A stretch of DNA of 64,000 nucleotides from Shinella sp. XGS7 (GTDB lineage: Bacteria; Pseudomonadota; Gammaproteobacteria; Burkholderiales; Burkholderiaceae_C): the NCBI RefSeq assembly GCF_020535565.1, contig NZ_CP084758.1:2927001-2991000 (forward strand), given 5' to 3'. Both the position numbers and the translations under genes were made by a program. Shown piece after piece: positions 16,896 to 25,592 of the stretch (positions are counted from its first letter, which is position 1; each line of letters begins with the position of its first letter). The notes beneath the pieces are model-generated. The model was given only the letters and a program-made list of their open reading frames with translations, did no database searches and was not told the origin of the DNA.

Positions 16896-17438
16896 TCAGG
16901 CCAGCAGCTTGTTGACCAGCTCGGGCGTGGTGGCGGCTTCGTACTTCTTCATCAGGCGCGCCCGGTAGACATCCACGGTGCGTGGGCTGATGCCCAGGCG
17001 CCGGCCGATCAGCTTGCTGGTCAGGCCCTCGATCAGCAGGGCGGCAATCTCGCGCTCGCGCGCGGTCAGCTCGGCCTTGAGCTGGCGGCGGCGCGAGAGG
17101 TCCTCGAAGCTCCAGATGCCCTCGGCATGCGGGTCGCTGGGGTCCAGGGCGCGGCCGGTGACATGGCACCAGAACAGCTCCTGGCTGCCCACGCGGCGCA
17201 TCACCCGGTCGTCGGCGTAATAGCCCTGTGCGTCCAGCATGGCCACGATGCGCTGGCCGGTGTGCTCGAACTCGGCCGGGCTGGGGTAGAGCACGGCAAA
17301 GCTCTGGCCGATCAGCTGCTCGCGGCTGGCGCCGAACATGGCCAGCAGCTGCTCGTTGCAGTCCACGATCAGGCGCTGGCGCGAGAGCACCAGGCCGATG
17401 GGCGCCCGCTCGAAGGCGGTGCGGTAGTCCAGCCCCAT
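16896..17438 (-). CDS. PAS-domain LuxR-type transcriptional regulator
   Basis: The 180-residue protein has one PAS domain (about residues 5-115; FERAPIGLVLSRQRLIVDCN, then FAVLYPSPAEF) followed by a LuxR/FixJ-type helix-turn-helix (about 122-178; LTAREREIAALLIEGLTSK, GISPRTVDVYRARLMKKY). This is the layout of small PAS-LuxR regulators that sense a ligand or redox state directly, without a receiver domain. The start at 17438 lies two bases after the stop of the upstream thioesterase gene, so both are co-transcribed. Its target genes are unknown; the PEP-CTERM gene downstream is one possibility. Confidence 0.85.
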   Translation of the reverse strand: MGLDYRTAFERAPIGLVLSRQRLIVDCNEQLLAMFGASREQLIGQSFAVLYPSPAEFEHTGQRIVAMLDAQGYYADDRVMRRVGSQELFWCHVTGRALDPSDPHAEGIWSFEDLSRRRQLKAELTAREREIAALLIEGLTSKLIGRRLGISPRTVDVYRARLMKKYEAATTPELVNKLLA

Positions 17439-17440
17439 GC

Positions 17441-17851
17441 TCAGAGCAGGGCGTAGGTGGTGCTGGCCTGCACGGCCAGGCGGCCATCGGGGTTCAGCAG
17501 ATCGATGCTGCCGAAGGCCAGGCTCTTGCCGCTGCGCAGCACCCGGGCCTCGACCCGGCAGTGATCGGCCGAGACCGGGCGCAGAAAGCTGGTGTTGAGC
17601 TGCACCGTGGTCATGGGCCGGAACTCGCCCAGCTCGGCCATCATGGCCAGCACCATGGCGGTGTCGGCCGCGGCCATGGCGGCCTGGCCACACATGACGC
17701 CGCCCACATGCACATAGTCGCGCTTGACCGGCAGGCGCAGGCTCACCCGGCCGCCGGGGCCGGCTTCCAGCACCTCGAAGTCCATGGCCACGATCCAGGG
17801 CGCAAAGATGCGCGGAATGGCGGCTTGCAGATCGCTGGCGCTGAGGGGCAT
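17441..17851 (-). CDS. PaaI-family hotdog thioesterase
   Basis: The 136-residue hotdog-fold protein resembles PaaI/YigI-type thioesterases. VHVGGVMCGQAAMAAADTAM covers the central helix with the motif that normally reads HGG...D, and VQLNTSFLRPV is the following strand pattern. It should hydrolyse an acyl-CoA in the cytoplasm, but the substrate is unknown. It is the first gene of a two-gene operon with the PAS-LuxR regulator and is divergent from the TonB-like gene. Confidence 0.82.
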   Translation of the reverse strand: MPLSASDLQAAIPRIFAPWIVAMDFEVLEAGPGGRVSLRLPVKRDYVHVGGVMCGQAAMAAADTAMVLAMMAELGEFRPMTTVQLNTSFLRPVSADHCRVEARVLRSGKSLAFGSIDLLNPDGRLAVQASTTYALL

Positions 17852-18007
17852 GGCAGGGGTGGTGGAGGGCAGGTCGCGCAATGGTAGCGGCTGGCCCGGC
17901 CACCCCGGCTCGCGGGGGAGAACCCGGGCGCGTGTGCGCCCTGAGACAGGGACAATGCGCGCCATGGAGTGGAGGGCAGGGCGAGCGCTGCGGCGCCGCG
18001 AATCGGC

Positions 18008-19663
18008 ATGTGGGATGGCATGTGGGACGGCATGCGTCCGGAGGGGCGCTTGAGCGCCGGCCTGAGCCTGCCCGCCTGGGCCCTGGCCACGGCCGCCCCG
18101 CCCGAGCGGCAGCAGCGTCGCCGCGGCAGCGCGGCCCTGCTGGTCTCCCTGCTGGTGCATGGCCTGCTGCTGAGCCTGAGCCTGGCGGGCCAGGGTCAGG
18201 GCTTGCCCGGCCTGGATTTCTTCTGGCAGACCCGCCGTGCCGAGGCCGGCCTGGACCAGGCCTCGCCCCAGCTGCCTGCGGCGGCAAAACCTGACCCCGC
18301 ACCGGCCCCGCCCGCTGCCGCCTTGCCGCCACCGGCGGAGCTGGCGGCCAGCACCGCGGCCTGGACCGGGCCGCTGAGCATCTGGTTGGCGCCGGACGCC
18401 CCCCCGGTGGCTGAGCCTGCGCCCGAGTCGGTGGGTGAGGTGGCCGCAGCACCGGCGGCCACATCCCCGCGGCCTGCCTCGCCGGCTCGCACGGCGCCGC
18501 AGCGCCTCGAGATCGTTTCCGAACTGCCTGCGGAGCTGGCTCCCCCAGCAGAAGCCGAGCCGCAGCCCGAGGCCTCGCCGCAGCGCCTGATGGCCCTGGC
18601 GCCCGAGGCCCAGCCGCGCTGGCGGGTGCCGGCGGAGTCGGCCTCGGTGCTGGCGCCGCTGGCGGCCTCGGGGGCGGCGGTGGCCGCGCCCGCCATGAAG
18701 GGCCTGGCTGAGATCCTGGAGCGCGAGGCCCAGGCGCAGCTGCAGGCGCGGGAGGCTCGGGAAGCGCTGGAGGCCCGGCGAGCCCTGGAAGCACGCCAGG
18801 CCCGCGAGCAGGAGGCGGCGCGTGCCGCGGCGCAAGCGGCTTCAGCGGTGGCCGCGGCGGAGGCGGCTGCCGAGGCCCAGCGCCGTGCCGACGAGGCCCA
18901 GCGCCGCCAAGCCGAGGAGGCGGAGCGTCGCCGCCTGGCGCGGGAACGTCGGGAGGCCATGGCGGCCGCTGCCGCGGCTTCGGCCGCCGCAGCCGCCGAG
19001 CGCGAGGCCGCCCAGCGCCGCCAGCAGGAGCAGGCCGCGGCCGAGGCAGCGGCACGGCAAGCCCAGGCCCTGGCCCAGCAGGCGCAGGAGCGGCAGGAGC
19101 GGCAGGAGCGGCAGGAGCGCGAGCGCGCCCGCCAGGCCGAGCTGCAGGCCGAGGCCCAGCGCCAGGCCGCGGCCCAAGCCCAGAAAGAAGCCGAGCGCCG
19201 CGCCGCCGAGGAGCGGCGCGAGGCGCGGCTGCGCGAGATCGGCCGTCAGCTCGACGCCGAGGCCGCCAGCCGTGCCGCGGCAACGCGCCAGCTGCCCAGC
19301 GCCTACAGCAGCCTGCGCCGGGCCCGGCTCTTCGGCCGCAGCGATCCCAATGCCGAGCTGGTGCTCTACGCCGAGGCCATGGCCCGCAAGATCCAGCTCA
19401 ATACCGCGCCCGAGCAGGTGCGCGAGCTGGGGCGCCAGAACCCGGGCGTGGCGGTGCTGGTGGTGGCGGTGCGCAGCGACGGTGCGGTGGAGTCTGTGAG
19501 CTTCGAGCGCTCCAGCGGCGTGCCGGCGGTGGACGAGGCCCTGCGCCGCATCATCCAGTCGCAGGCCAACTACCCGGCTTTCCCGCCCCTGCTGGCGCGT
19601 GACTACGACGTGATCGAGATCCGCCGCAGCTGGCAGATCGACAGCGCGATCCGCCTGCAGTGA
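18008..19663 (+). CDS. TolA/TonB-like energy-transducer protein with TonB C-terminal domain
   Basis: The protein has about 551 residues. A short cytoplasmic lead precedes one membrane anchor (SAALLVSLLVHGLLLSLSLAG), then a Pro/Ala/Glu-rich stretch (about 75-230) and a long Ala/Arg/Glu coiled coil (about 230-440) containing four perfect 9-base repeats coding RQE units near 19085-19120. A C-terminal TonB-like domain ends RRSWQIDSAIRLQ. The design spans the periplasm as TolA and TonB do and would transmit energy from an inner-membrane ExbB/ExbD-like motor, none of which is encoded nearby. Start choice is uncertain: ATG codons at 18008, 18020 and 18032 lie in a tandem 12-base repeat, and a GTG at 17969 is also in frame. 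Confidence 0.75.
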   Translation: MWDGMWDGMRPEGRLSAGLSLPAWALATAAPPERQQRRRGSAALLVSLLVHGLLLSLSLAGQGQGLPGLDFFWQTRRAEAGLDQASPQLPAAAKPDPAPAPPAAALPPPAELAASTAAWTGPLSIWLAPDAPPVAEPAPESVGEVAAAPAATSPRPASPARTAPQRLEIVSELPAELAPPAEAEPQPEASPQRLMALAPEAQPRWRVPAESASVLAPLAASGAAVAAPAMKGLAEILEREAQAQLQAREAREALEARRALEARQAREQEAARAAAQAASAVAAAEAAAEAQRRADEAQRRQAEEAERRRLARERREAMAAAAAASAAAAAEREAAQRRQQEQAAAEAAARQAQALAQQAQERQERQERQERERARQAELQAEAQRQAAAQAQKEAERRAAEERREARLREIGRQLDAEAASRAAATRQLPSAYSSLRRARLFGRSDPNAELVLYAEAMARKIQLNTAPEQVRELGRQNPGVAVLVVAVRSDGAVESVSFERSSGVPAVDEALRRIIQSQANYPAFPPLLARDYDVIEIRRSWQIDSAIRLQ

Positions 19664-19670
19664 GCGGCTG

Positions 19671-20828
19671 TCAGGGCATGTAGACCACCCGCAGGCTGGG
19701 ATCCACCAGGCTGAGGGGGAGGTAGCCGATGGCCTGTGTATGGCGCAGCAGATGTGCCTTGATGGACTGCGCATCCCGTAGCTCCAGCGGCGGGCTGCGT
19801 CGGCCGCCAAACTGTTGGGCGGCCCATGTACTGCGGTACTGGCCGGCGTTGAGGCGCAGCACCGACTGCAGGAACAGCAGCCGCTCTGGCCCCGCACTCA
19901 TGAGCGGGGCAGCGGCACCGCTCGCGTCAAGCTGCTGGCGCTGCCCCGTGTAGAGCTCATTGAGTTGCTGCCGGTCCACGCGCCGCAGGCTGCTCTGCGT
20001 GGAGACCACCACTGCCAAAGCGGGTTTGGTGTAAGCGTTCAGCATCTGCTCAATGCGACCGCGTTGCAGCAGCTGCTCGATGCCGTCGAGGAGCAGGCGT
20101 GCCTCGACGCGGGGGCGCGGTGCGATGGCACAGCGGTAGGCCTGACTCTGCACGGGGAGCCGCCACTGGTCCAGGCCAGCAACCGATTCGCTCTCGGCAT
20201 GCCAGCTCAGGATCTGTCGGCTCAGCAGGCCGTAGGGGTGGCGGTTGAGGTTGAGCTTGCGCAGCAGACGATCTTCGCTGAGTGCCTCGTCGCGGCGCAG
20301 CCTGCCCTCTGAGAAGGCACTCTCAAGCGCGGGATAGGCCTGGCCCTGCAGCGTTCCTATGACGGCCGCGCTGCTGATCTGCCCCAGGTTGTCCACCGGC
20401 GCGGCGCTGATGTGTCCGACCAGCATGAGGTTGAGCTCAAACAGAGGCGGGCTCCAGCGCAGCGAACTTTCGCCGCGAGGGCCCGGCGTGATGTCGCAGG
20501 CGATATCTGCCTCGCCCTGTTCCAGGGCGGTCTCGATACGCGCACGCGGCAAAACCTGCAGCTCGGCGCGGCTGTTCAGAAGCTGTGCCAGGGCTTGTGC
20601 GAGTTCAATATCCAGACCCTCGACCGGCTGACCGTCGCGCCAGACGACAAAGGGCGGCGAGGCCGACTGTGGAATCAGCACACGCAGGGCGGGCTGCCCC
20701 TGTCCCCTGGCGGGCAAGGAGGCCCCCAGCAGGGTCAGGACGGCGATGCCGCCCAGTACGTACCGCAGGCTGCGCGCGAGGCCGCGCTGTGCTGCGGCGA
20801 AAGGTGCGCGGTAGGGGGTGGCAGGCAT
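19671..20828 (-). CDS. Periplasmic binding protein: SBP_bac_3-like N-terminus plus PstS-like C-terminal segment
   Basis: The 385-residue exported protein has an N-terminal membrane/signal segment (YVLGGIAVLTLLGASLPARG). Residues about 48-265 resemble an amino-acid-type binding domain (PPFVVWRDGQPVEGLDIELA; GEADIACDITPGPRGE). Residues about 268-385 resemble part of a phosphate-type (PstS-like) binding fold (VVVSTQSSLRRVDRQQLNELY; GYLPLSLVDPSLRVVYMP). No ABC permease is nearby. It lies 5 bases after the stop of an outer-membrane protein gene, forming a two-gene operon. Codon use here is less GC-biased than in neighbours, which suggests an accessory locus. The ligand is unknown. Confidence 0.72.
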   Translation of the reverse strand: MPATPYRAPFAAAQRGLARSLRYVLGGIAVLTLLGASLPARGQGQPALRVLIPQSASPPFVVWRDGQPVEGLDIELAQALAQLLNSRAELQVLPRARIETALEQGEADIACDITPGPRGESSLRWSPPLFELNLMLVGHISAAPVDNLGQISSAAVIGTLQGQAYPALESAFSEGRLRRDEALSEDRLLRKLNLNRHPYGLLSRQILSWHAESESVAGLDQWRLPVQSQAYRCAIAPRPRVEARLLLDGIEQLLQRGRIEQMLNAYTKPALAVVVSTQSSLRRVDRQQLNELYTGQRQQLDASGAAAPLMSAGPERLLFLQSVLRLNAGQYRSTWAAQQFGGRRSPPLELRDAQSIKAHLLRHTQAIGYLPLSLVDPSLRVVYMP

Positions 20829-20833
20829 GCTCG

Positions 20834-22090
20834 TCAAAATACGAAATCCAGGCTCAGGCTGAGTAGATTGACGCGTCCGTCCCAGTTCTGTCCAGGCGCA
20901 AGACTGATGTCCCCGCTGCGTGGCGTGACCCGGTCTCTCAGTGCCGTCCAGCGTTCGGCCTGCAGCTTCAGCGCCATGCCGTCCATGAAGTCCCAACGCA
21001 GTCCGGCCAGCAGGACGCGGCGGTCAAACGGCGACTGAAGGCTGCGGTCCAGCAGGTCCAGGGCAGCCTGTGCACCCGGCCCCGTGCCCGGGGTCGCCTT
21101 CAACCCGAGTGCCCGCTCATGAAACCACGTCTCCCCCAATGCGGCGTAGGGCGTCAGATCGCCATGCCGGCGGGCGAGCTGGGCGTACCAGCCGCTGGCC
21201 TTGGGGGAGAAGACTGAGTTGCCCTGGCGCCGCGTGAGCTCGGTCGTGAACTCGTAGGGACCGGGTTTCCAGACCAGGGCCATGGCGAGCAGGCTTCCGC
21301 GTACATCACGGGTGGATGCCCTCTCGGTCAGGAGTTGCGCGCAGTTGGCGCAAGGGCCGTCCGGTGGCGAAAGGTCCTCCAGACGGCGCGCCAAGCCGGC
21401 GTCCTCGATATCAAAGCGAAAGCCGGCCAGGCCCATGCGCAGGGCCAAGGTGTCTCGTTGCCAGCGCACGGCGGCCATATGGGAGGCCTTGACCTTGATA
21501 AGGCCTCGATTGAGCGCGATATTGTTGCGGCCCGAGGCCAGATCCATCAGCAGATTGCCACCCCAGGCCTGGGTGTTCCAGCTCAGAGCCAGCGCGTCCG
21601 TCGGATTGCTGCCGTTGAGGCCGTAGACCGCGGGCATGGGACGCAAAGCCGTGTGGGCGTAGCCAACCTTGGCGTTCTCCGAGGCCAGGAAGATGGGCAG
21701 GGGCTGACGCCCGGCCCGCAGACGCCAGCTCGGGCTGAACTGCCAGCCCAGGTACAGCCAGGTGCTGCTCGGGCGGTAGCGCCTGACCAGCTCATCGCTG
21801 CTTTGAAGCTGCCAGACGGCTTCAAGATTGTCGGTGGCGGGCCAGCGCAGCTGCAAGCCGAGGACGGAGTCGCCGTCCGTACGCCACTGGCCGCCCCGGG
21901 ACTGCCGAGGGTTGCGGGTGCTCGGGGAGACGCCTGCCACCCCATCATTGCCTCGGTAGGCGGCAATGCTGCCAAAGCCCGCCAGCTCCAGGGGCGGCAG
22001 GGACTGCGCTTGGGCCAGGCTGCTGAGCAGGGCCAGAGCCAGCAGCACATGGCGATGTCTTGCAATGGAACTCAAACCCATGCTCCTCAT
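20834..22090 (-). CDS. Outer-membrane beta-barrel (porin-like) protein
   Basis: The 418-residue protein has a signal peptide ending SLAQA and then alternating beta-strand sequence with aromatic belts (TWLYLGWQFSPSWRLRAGRQ; WYAQLARRHGDLTPYAALGE), ending in DFVF, the terminal Phe expected for BAM insertion. It is best described as a porin-like outer-membrane protein of unknown substrate. A CxNC pair (CANC) in a predicted loop is unusual. ATG codons at 22090 and 22081 are both possible; the first is used. It is transcribed ahead of the periplasmic binding protein gene and may supply it with ligand. Confidence 0.72.
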   Translation of the reverse strand: MRSMGLSSIARHRHVLLALALLSSLAQAQSLPPLELAGFGSIAAYRGNDGVAGVSPSTRNPRQSRGGQWRTDGDSVLGLQLRWPATDNLEAVWQLQSSDELVRRYRPSSTWLYLGWQFSPSWRLRAGRQPLPIFLASENAKVGYAHTALRPMPAVYGLNGSNPTDALALSWNTQAWGGNLLMDLASGRNNIALNRGLIKVKASHMAAVRWQRDTLALRMGLAGFRFDIEDAGLARRLEDLSPPDGPCANCAQLLTERASTRDVRGSLLAMALVWKPGPYEFTTELTRRQGNSVFSPKASGWYAQLARRHGDLTPYAALGETWFHERALGLKATPGTGPGAQAALDLLDRSLQSPFDRRVLLAGLRWDFMDGMALKLQAERWTALRDRVTPRSGDISLAPGQNWDGRVNLLSLSLDFVF

Positions 22091-22331
22091 GGCTGCGGCC
22101 GCAGGTGTGATCCGGCCATGGCCCCGCCCCTGGGAACTGAGGCACGTACCTTGACGAAACGATAGCCGCAACTGCCCGCTCATGCGTATCCGTGTTGCCC
22201 CTCGGCGTCGCTCTGCGAGCATGCCGGTGGGCTCCCCTGGGGGCAGCCCCTAGTCAATACTACGTAATCGGGTTCCGTGGGCTTCGGTAGTACGCTCTCG
22301 CCCGTCCGATTCCATGCAGACGGAGACTTGT

Positions 22332-23030
22332 ATGAACAAAATCTACCCCAGTGCCGCGGCAGCGCTTGAGGGCTTGGTGGCTGACGGGCAGCTGCTGGCC
22401 GTCGGCGGTTTCGGCCTGTGCGGCATTCCCGAGGCCCTGATCGCCGCCCTGCGCGATACCGGGGTCAAGAACCTCACCGTGATTTCCAACAATGCCGGCG
22501 TGGACGGCTTCGGCCTGGGCCAGCTGCTGGAGACCCGCCAGATCAAGAAGATGATCTCCAGCTATGTGGGCGAGAACAAGGAGTTCGAGCGCCAGTACCT
22601 GGCCGGCGAGCTGGAGCTGGAGTTCACGCCCCAGGGCACGCTGGCCGAGAAGTTGCGTGCTGGTGGCGCCGGCATTCCCGCCTTCTTCACCCGCACCGGC
22701 GTGGGCACCATCGTGGCCGAGGGCAAGGAACTGCGCGAGTTCGACGGCCACACCTATGTGATGGAGCGGGCGCTCAATCCCGATGTGGCCCTGGTCAAGG
22801 CCCATATCGCCGACAAGAGCGGCAATCTGGTCTTCCGCCGCACCGCCCGCAACTTCAACCCGGCCGCCGCCATGGCGGGCAAGATCACCGTGGTGGAGGT
22901 GGAGCAGATCGTGGAGACCGGCACCCTGGACCCGGACGCCGTGCATCTGCCCGGCATCTATGTGCACCGCATCGTGCACAACCCGAATCCCGAGAAGCGC
23001 ATCGAGAAGCGCACGACCCGCCCGGCCTAA
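22332..23030 (+). CDS. scoA: 3-oxoacid CoA-transferase subunit A
   Basis: The 232-residue protein is the alpha subunit of a class I CoA-transferase (succinyl-CoA:3-oxoacid type). It transfers CoA from succinyl-CoA to acetoacetate or another short acid. Signature blocks are [25 protein letters not shown] and [19 protein letters not shown], with [13 protein letters not shown] near the end. GGAG lies 5 bases before the ATG. It is followed after 10 bases by subunit B. Leucine codons are almost all CTG, like the rest of the window and unlike subunit B. Confidence 0.92.
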   Translation: MNKIYPSAAAALEGLVADGQLLAVGGFGLCGIPEALIAALRDTGVKNLTVISNNAGVDGFGLGQLLETRQIKKMISSYVGENKEFERQYLAGELELEFTPQGTLAEKLRAGGAGIPAFFTRTGVGTIVAEGKELREFDGHTYVMERALNPDVALVKAHIADKSGNLVFRRTARNFNPAAAMAGKITVVEVEQIVETGTLDPDAVHLPGIYVHRIVHNPNPEKRIEKRTTRPA

Positions 23031-23040
23031 GGAGACTGAT

Positions 23041-23664
23041 ATGGCCTGGACACGGGACGAAATGGCGGCACGCGCTGCCAAGGAATTGCAGGACGGTTTT
23101 TACGTCAACCTCGGCATCGGCATCCCGACGCTTGTCGCCAACTACATTCCCGACGGCGTGCATGTGACGCTGCAGAGTGAAAACGGCATGCTCGGCATGG
23201 GGCCTTTCCCCTATGAGGGTGAGGAGGACGCCGACCTGATCAACGCCGGCAAGCAGACGATCAGCCAGCTTCCGGGCAGCAGCTTCTTCTCCAGCGCCGA
23301 CAGTTTCGCGATGATCCGCGGCGGGCATATCGACCTCTCCATTCTCGGCGCCATGCAGGTGGCGGGCAATGGCGACCTTGCCAACTGGATGATCCCCGGC
23401 AAGATGGTCAAGGGCATGGGCGGCGCGATGGATCTCGTGGCCGGCGTCAAGCGCGTCGTGGTCGTCATGGAACACGAGGCGCGCGGCGAATCCAAGGTGC
23501 TGAAGCAATGCACCCTGCCGCTGACCGGCAGCCGCGTCGTCGACCTCATCATCACCGACCTTGCCGTGATGGACGTGACCCCGCAAGGCCTCAAGCTCGT
23601 GGAGCTGGCCGAGGGCGTGAGCCGCGAGTTCATCCAGAGCAAGACCGGCGTGCCCCTGATCTGA
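23041..23664 (+). CDS. scoB: 3-oxoacid CoA-transferase subunit B
   Basis: The 207-residue beta subunit contains the catalytic Glu47 in [11 protein letters not shown], which forms the glutamyl-CoA thioester, and the [14 protein letters not shown] block. It works with the preceding subunit. Protein sequence is normal throughout. From the start to about 23610 the codon choice is foreign to the window: 12 of 20 leucines are CTC or CTT, against about 3 in subunit A, and GTC, CTC and CTT runs resemble alphaproteobacterial genes. The last 20 codons look native again. The block may be a gene-conversion tract or an assembly chimera. Confidence 0.92.
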   Translation: MAWTRDEMAARAAKELQDGFYVNLGIGIPTLVANYIPDGVHVTLQSENGMLGMGPFPYEGEEDADLINAGKQTISQLPGSSFFSSADSFAMIRGGHIDLSILGAMQVAGNGDLANWMIPGKMVKGMGGAMDLVAGVKRVVVVMEHEARGESKVLKQCTLPLTGSRVVDLIITDLAVMDVTPQGLKLVELAEGVSREFIQSKTGVPLI

Positions 23665-23691
23665 GTCCGCCCGCGGACCTTGCATCCCCCG

Positions 23692-23718
23692 AAAGGGCCG
23701 GCTTTGCCGGCCCTTTTT
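23692..23718 (+). terminator. Intrinsic terminator after the CoA-transferase operon
   Basis: AAAGGGCCGGC-TTT-GCCGGCCCTTTTT forms a strong stem followed by a T-run, 28 bases after the scoB stop. Confidence 0.9.
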
Positions 23719-23734
23719 GCATGGGCGGGCTGCC

Positions 23735-23764
23735 GCCTGCGCGTGAGAATTTTCACGCGCAGGC
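23735..23764. repeat. Inverted repeat upstream of the DUF1800 gene
   Basis: Twelve-base perfect arms (GCCTGCGCGTGA and TCACGCGCAGGC) flank GAATTT, 113 bases before the DUF1800 start. It could be an operator or a second hairpin; no T-run follows. No other copy was noticed. Confidence 0.55.
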
Positions 23765-23876
23765 GCCGCTGACACGGGCCATTAACGCCTGCTTGCACAA
23801 AACACGGGCCGGCTTACCGGCCGGCCCGGTCCCGGCCCGTAGATTCGCGCTCGCGCCATCCGCGGCCCCCTTGTGC

Positions 23877-25571
23877 ATGAACACCAGCAGCCTTTCCCTC
23901 GCCGAGCCCAGCGCTCCCGCCCCTCTTGCCCTGCCCAGCGGCCTGCTGGCCGCGGCCGCGCTCACGGCCTGTGGCGGCGGCGGTGGTGGCGATGCGGCCA
24001 CCGGCGGCGGCCCGGCGGGTGACACCTCCGGCGGCGCGGGCACCAGCCCGGCCACGCCGCCCAGCGACGCCGAGGCCGTGCGCTTCCTGACCCAGGCCGG
24101 CTTTGCCGCCAGCCTGAGCGAGATCGCCAGCGTCAAGAGCCGCGGCTATGCGGCCTGGCTGGACGCGCAGTTCCAGCAGCCGATCAACAGCCCGCACTTC
24201 GACTGGCTGCTGGCCAAGGGTTATGGGGCCGAGAGCTACAAGCACAGCATGGCCGGCGTGGACGCCACGTTCTGGCGCAAATGGCTCTCCGCCCCCGATG
24301 TGCTGCGCCAGCGCGTGGTGCTGGCGCTCAGCGAGATCTTCGTGATCTCGCTCAGCGGCCTGCCTGTGGCCTGGGCCAACTTCGCCGCGGCCGCCTATGT
24401 GGACATGCTGGAGCAGCGCGCCTTCGGCAGCTTCCGCGAGCTGCTGGAGGGCGTGAGCCTGTCCTGCGGCATGGGCGTCTACCTGAATATGCGCGGCAAC
24501 AAGAAGGAAGACGGCAAGGGCAGTACGCCGGACGAGAACTATGCGCGCGAGGTGATGCAGCTCTTCACCATCGGCCTGTACGAGCTCAACCCCGATGGCA
24601 CGCCGGTGCTGGACGCCAGCGGCAAGCCCCGCGAGAGCTACAGCCAGGCCATGATCACCGAGCTGGCCCGGGTCTTCACGGGCTGGGATTTCGACGGCAA
24701 GAGCGAGACCGATCCCGCTTTCATGCGCCGGCCCATGAGCCACAATGCCGCGCGCTTTTCCAGCGGCGCCAAGAAGGTGCTGAATGTGGAGATCCCTGCC
24801 ACGGCCGATGGCCCCGGCGCCATGAAGATCGCGCTGGACACCCTGGCGGCACACCCCAATGTGGGGCCCTTCATCGGCCGCCAGCTGATCCAGCGCCTGG
24901 TCTGCTCCCATCCCAGCGCGGCCTATGTGCAGCGCGTGGCCGCCGCCTTTGCCAACAACGGCCAGGGCCAGCGCGGCGATATGAAGGCGGTGATACGCGC
25001 CGTGCTGCTGGACCCCGAGGCGCGCAGCCCGGGCACGGCGCCCTCCGCCGGCCGCCTGCGCGAGCCGGTGCTGCGCTTCATCCAGTGGGGCCGCAGCTTC
25101 GGCGTGAGCTCGCCCACCGAGCTCTGGAATATCGGCGACACCTCCAACCCCGCCACCCGCCTGGGCCAGAGCCCGCTGCGCAGCCCCTCGGTCTTCAACT
25201 TCTTCCGCCCCGGCTATGTGCCGCCCAACAGCAGCCTGGGCAGCAACAGCATCACCGCGCCCGAGTTCCAGCTCTGCAACGAGAGCACGGTGGCCGGCTA
25301 TCTGAACTTCATGCAGAACGCCATCGCCAACGGCGTGGGCGAGGTCAAGCCCAGCTACACCGAGGAGCTGGCCCTGGTGGAGGACGCGGCGGCACTGGTG
25401 GAACGCATCGCGCTGCGCCTGGCCGGCGATGGCCTGGCCGCCAGCACCAAGGCCGCCATTGCCACTGCGGTGGCCACCATCAAGACCGATACCGAGGCGC
25501 GCCGGCTCAACCGCGTGCAGGCCGCCATCCTGCTGGTGATGTCCTGCCCCGAATACCTGGTGCAGAAGTAA
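23877..25571 (+). CDS. DUF1800 domain-containing lipoprotein
   Basis: The 564-residue protein belongs to DUF1800. The N-terminus has a hydrophobic stretch ending in a lipobox-like LTAC (Cys32), then a Gly-rich linker, so it is probably a lipoprotein. Family blocks include RFLTQAGFAASLSEI, the LRQRVVLALSEIFVIS region, PDENYAREVMQLFTIGLYEL, ITELARVFTGWDFDG and SVFNFFRPGYVPP. DUF1800 proteins nearly always sit beside DUF1501 proteins, as here (21 bases apart). Their role is not established beyond an envelope or extracellular function, but the pair is conserved. Confidence 0.88.
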   Translation: MNTSSLSLAEPSAPAPLALPSGLLAAAALTACGGGGGGDAATGGGPAGDTSGGAGTSPATPPSDAEAVRFLTQAGFAASLSEIASVKSRGYAAWLDAQFQQPINSPHFDWLLAKGYGAESYKHSMAGVDATFWRKWLSAPDVLRQRVVLALSEIFVISLSGLPVAWANFAAAAYVDMLEQRAFGSFRELLEGVSLSCGMGVYLNMRGNKKEDGKGSTPDENYAREVMQLFTIGLYELNPDGTPVLDASGKPRESYSQAMITELARVFTGWDFDGKSETDPAFMRRPMSHNAARFSSGAKKVLNVEIPATADGPGAMKIALDTLAAHPNVGPFIGRQLIQRLVCSHPSAAYVQRVAAAFANNGQGQRGDMKAVIRAVLLDPEARSPGTAPSAGRLREPVLRFIQWGRSFGVSSPTELWNIGDTSNPATRLGQSPLRSPSVFNFFRPGYVPPNSSLGSNSITAPEFQLCNESTVAGYLNFMQNAIANGVGEVKPSYTEELALVEDAAALVERIALRLAGDGLAASTKAAIATAVATIKTDTEARRLNRVQAAILLVMSCPEYLVQK

Positions 25572-25592
25572 GCCCCCGCCGAGACCCCGCCC

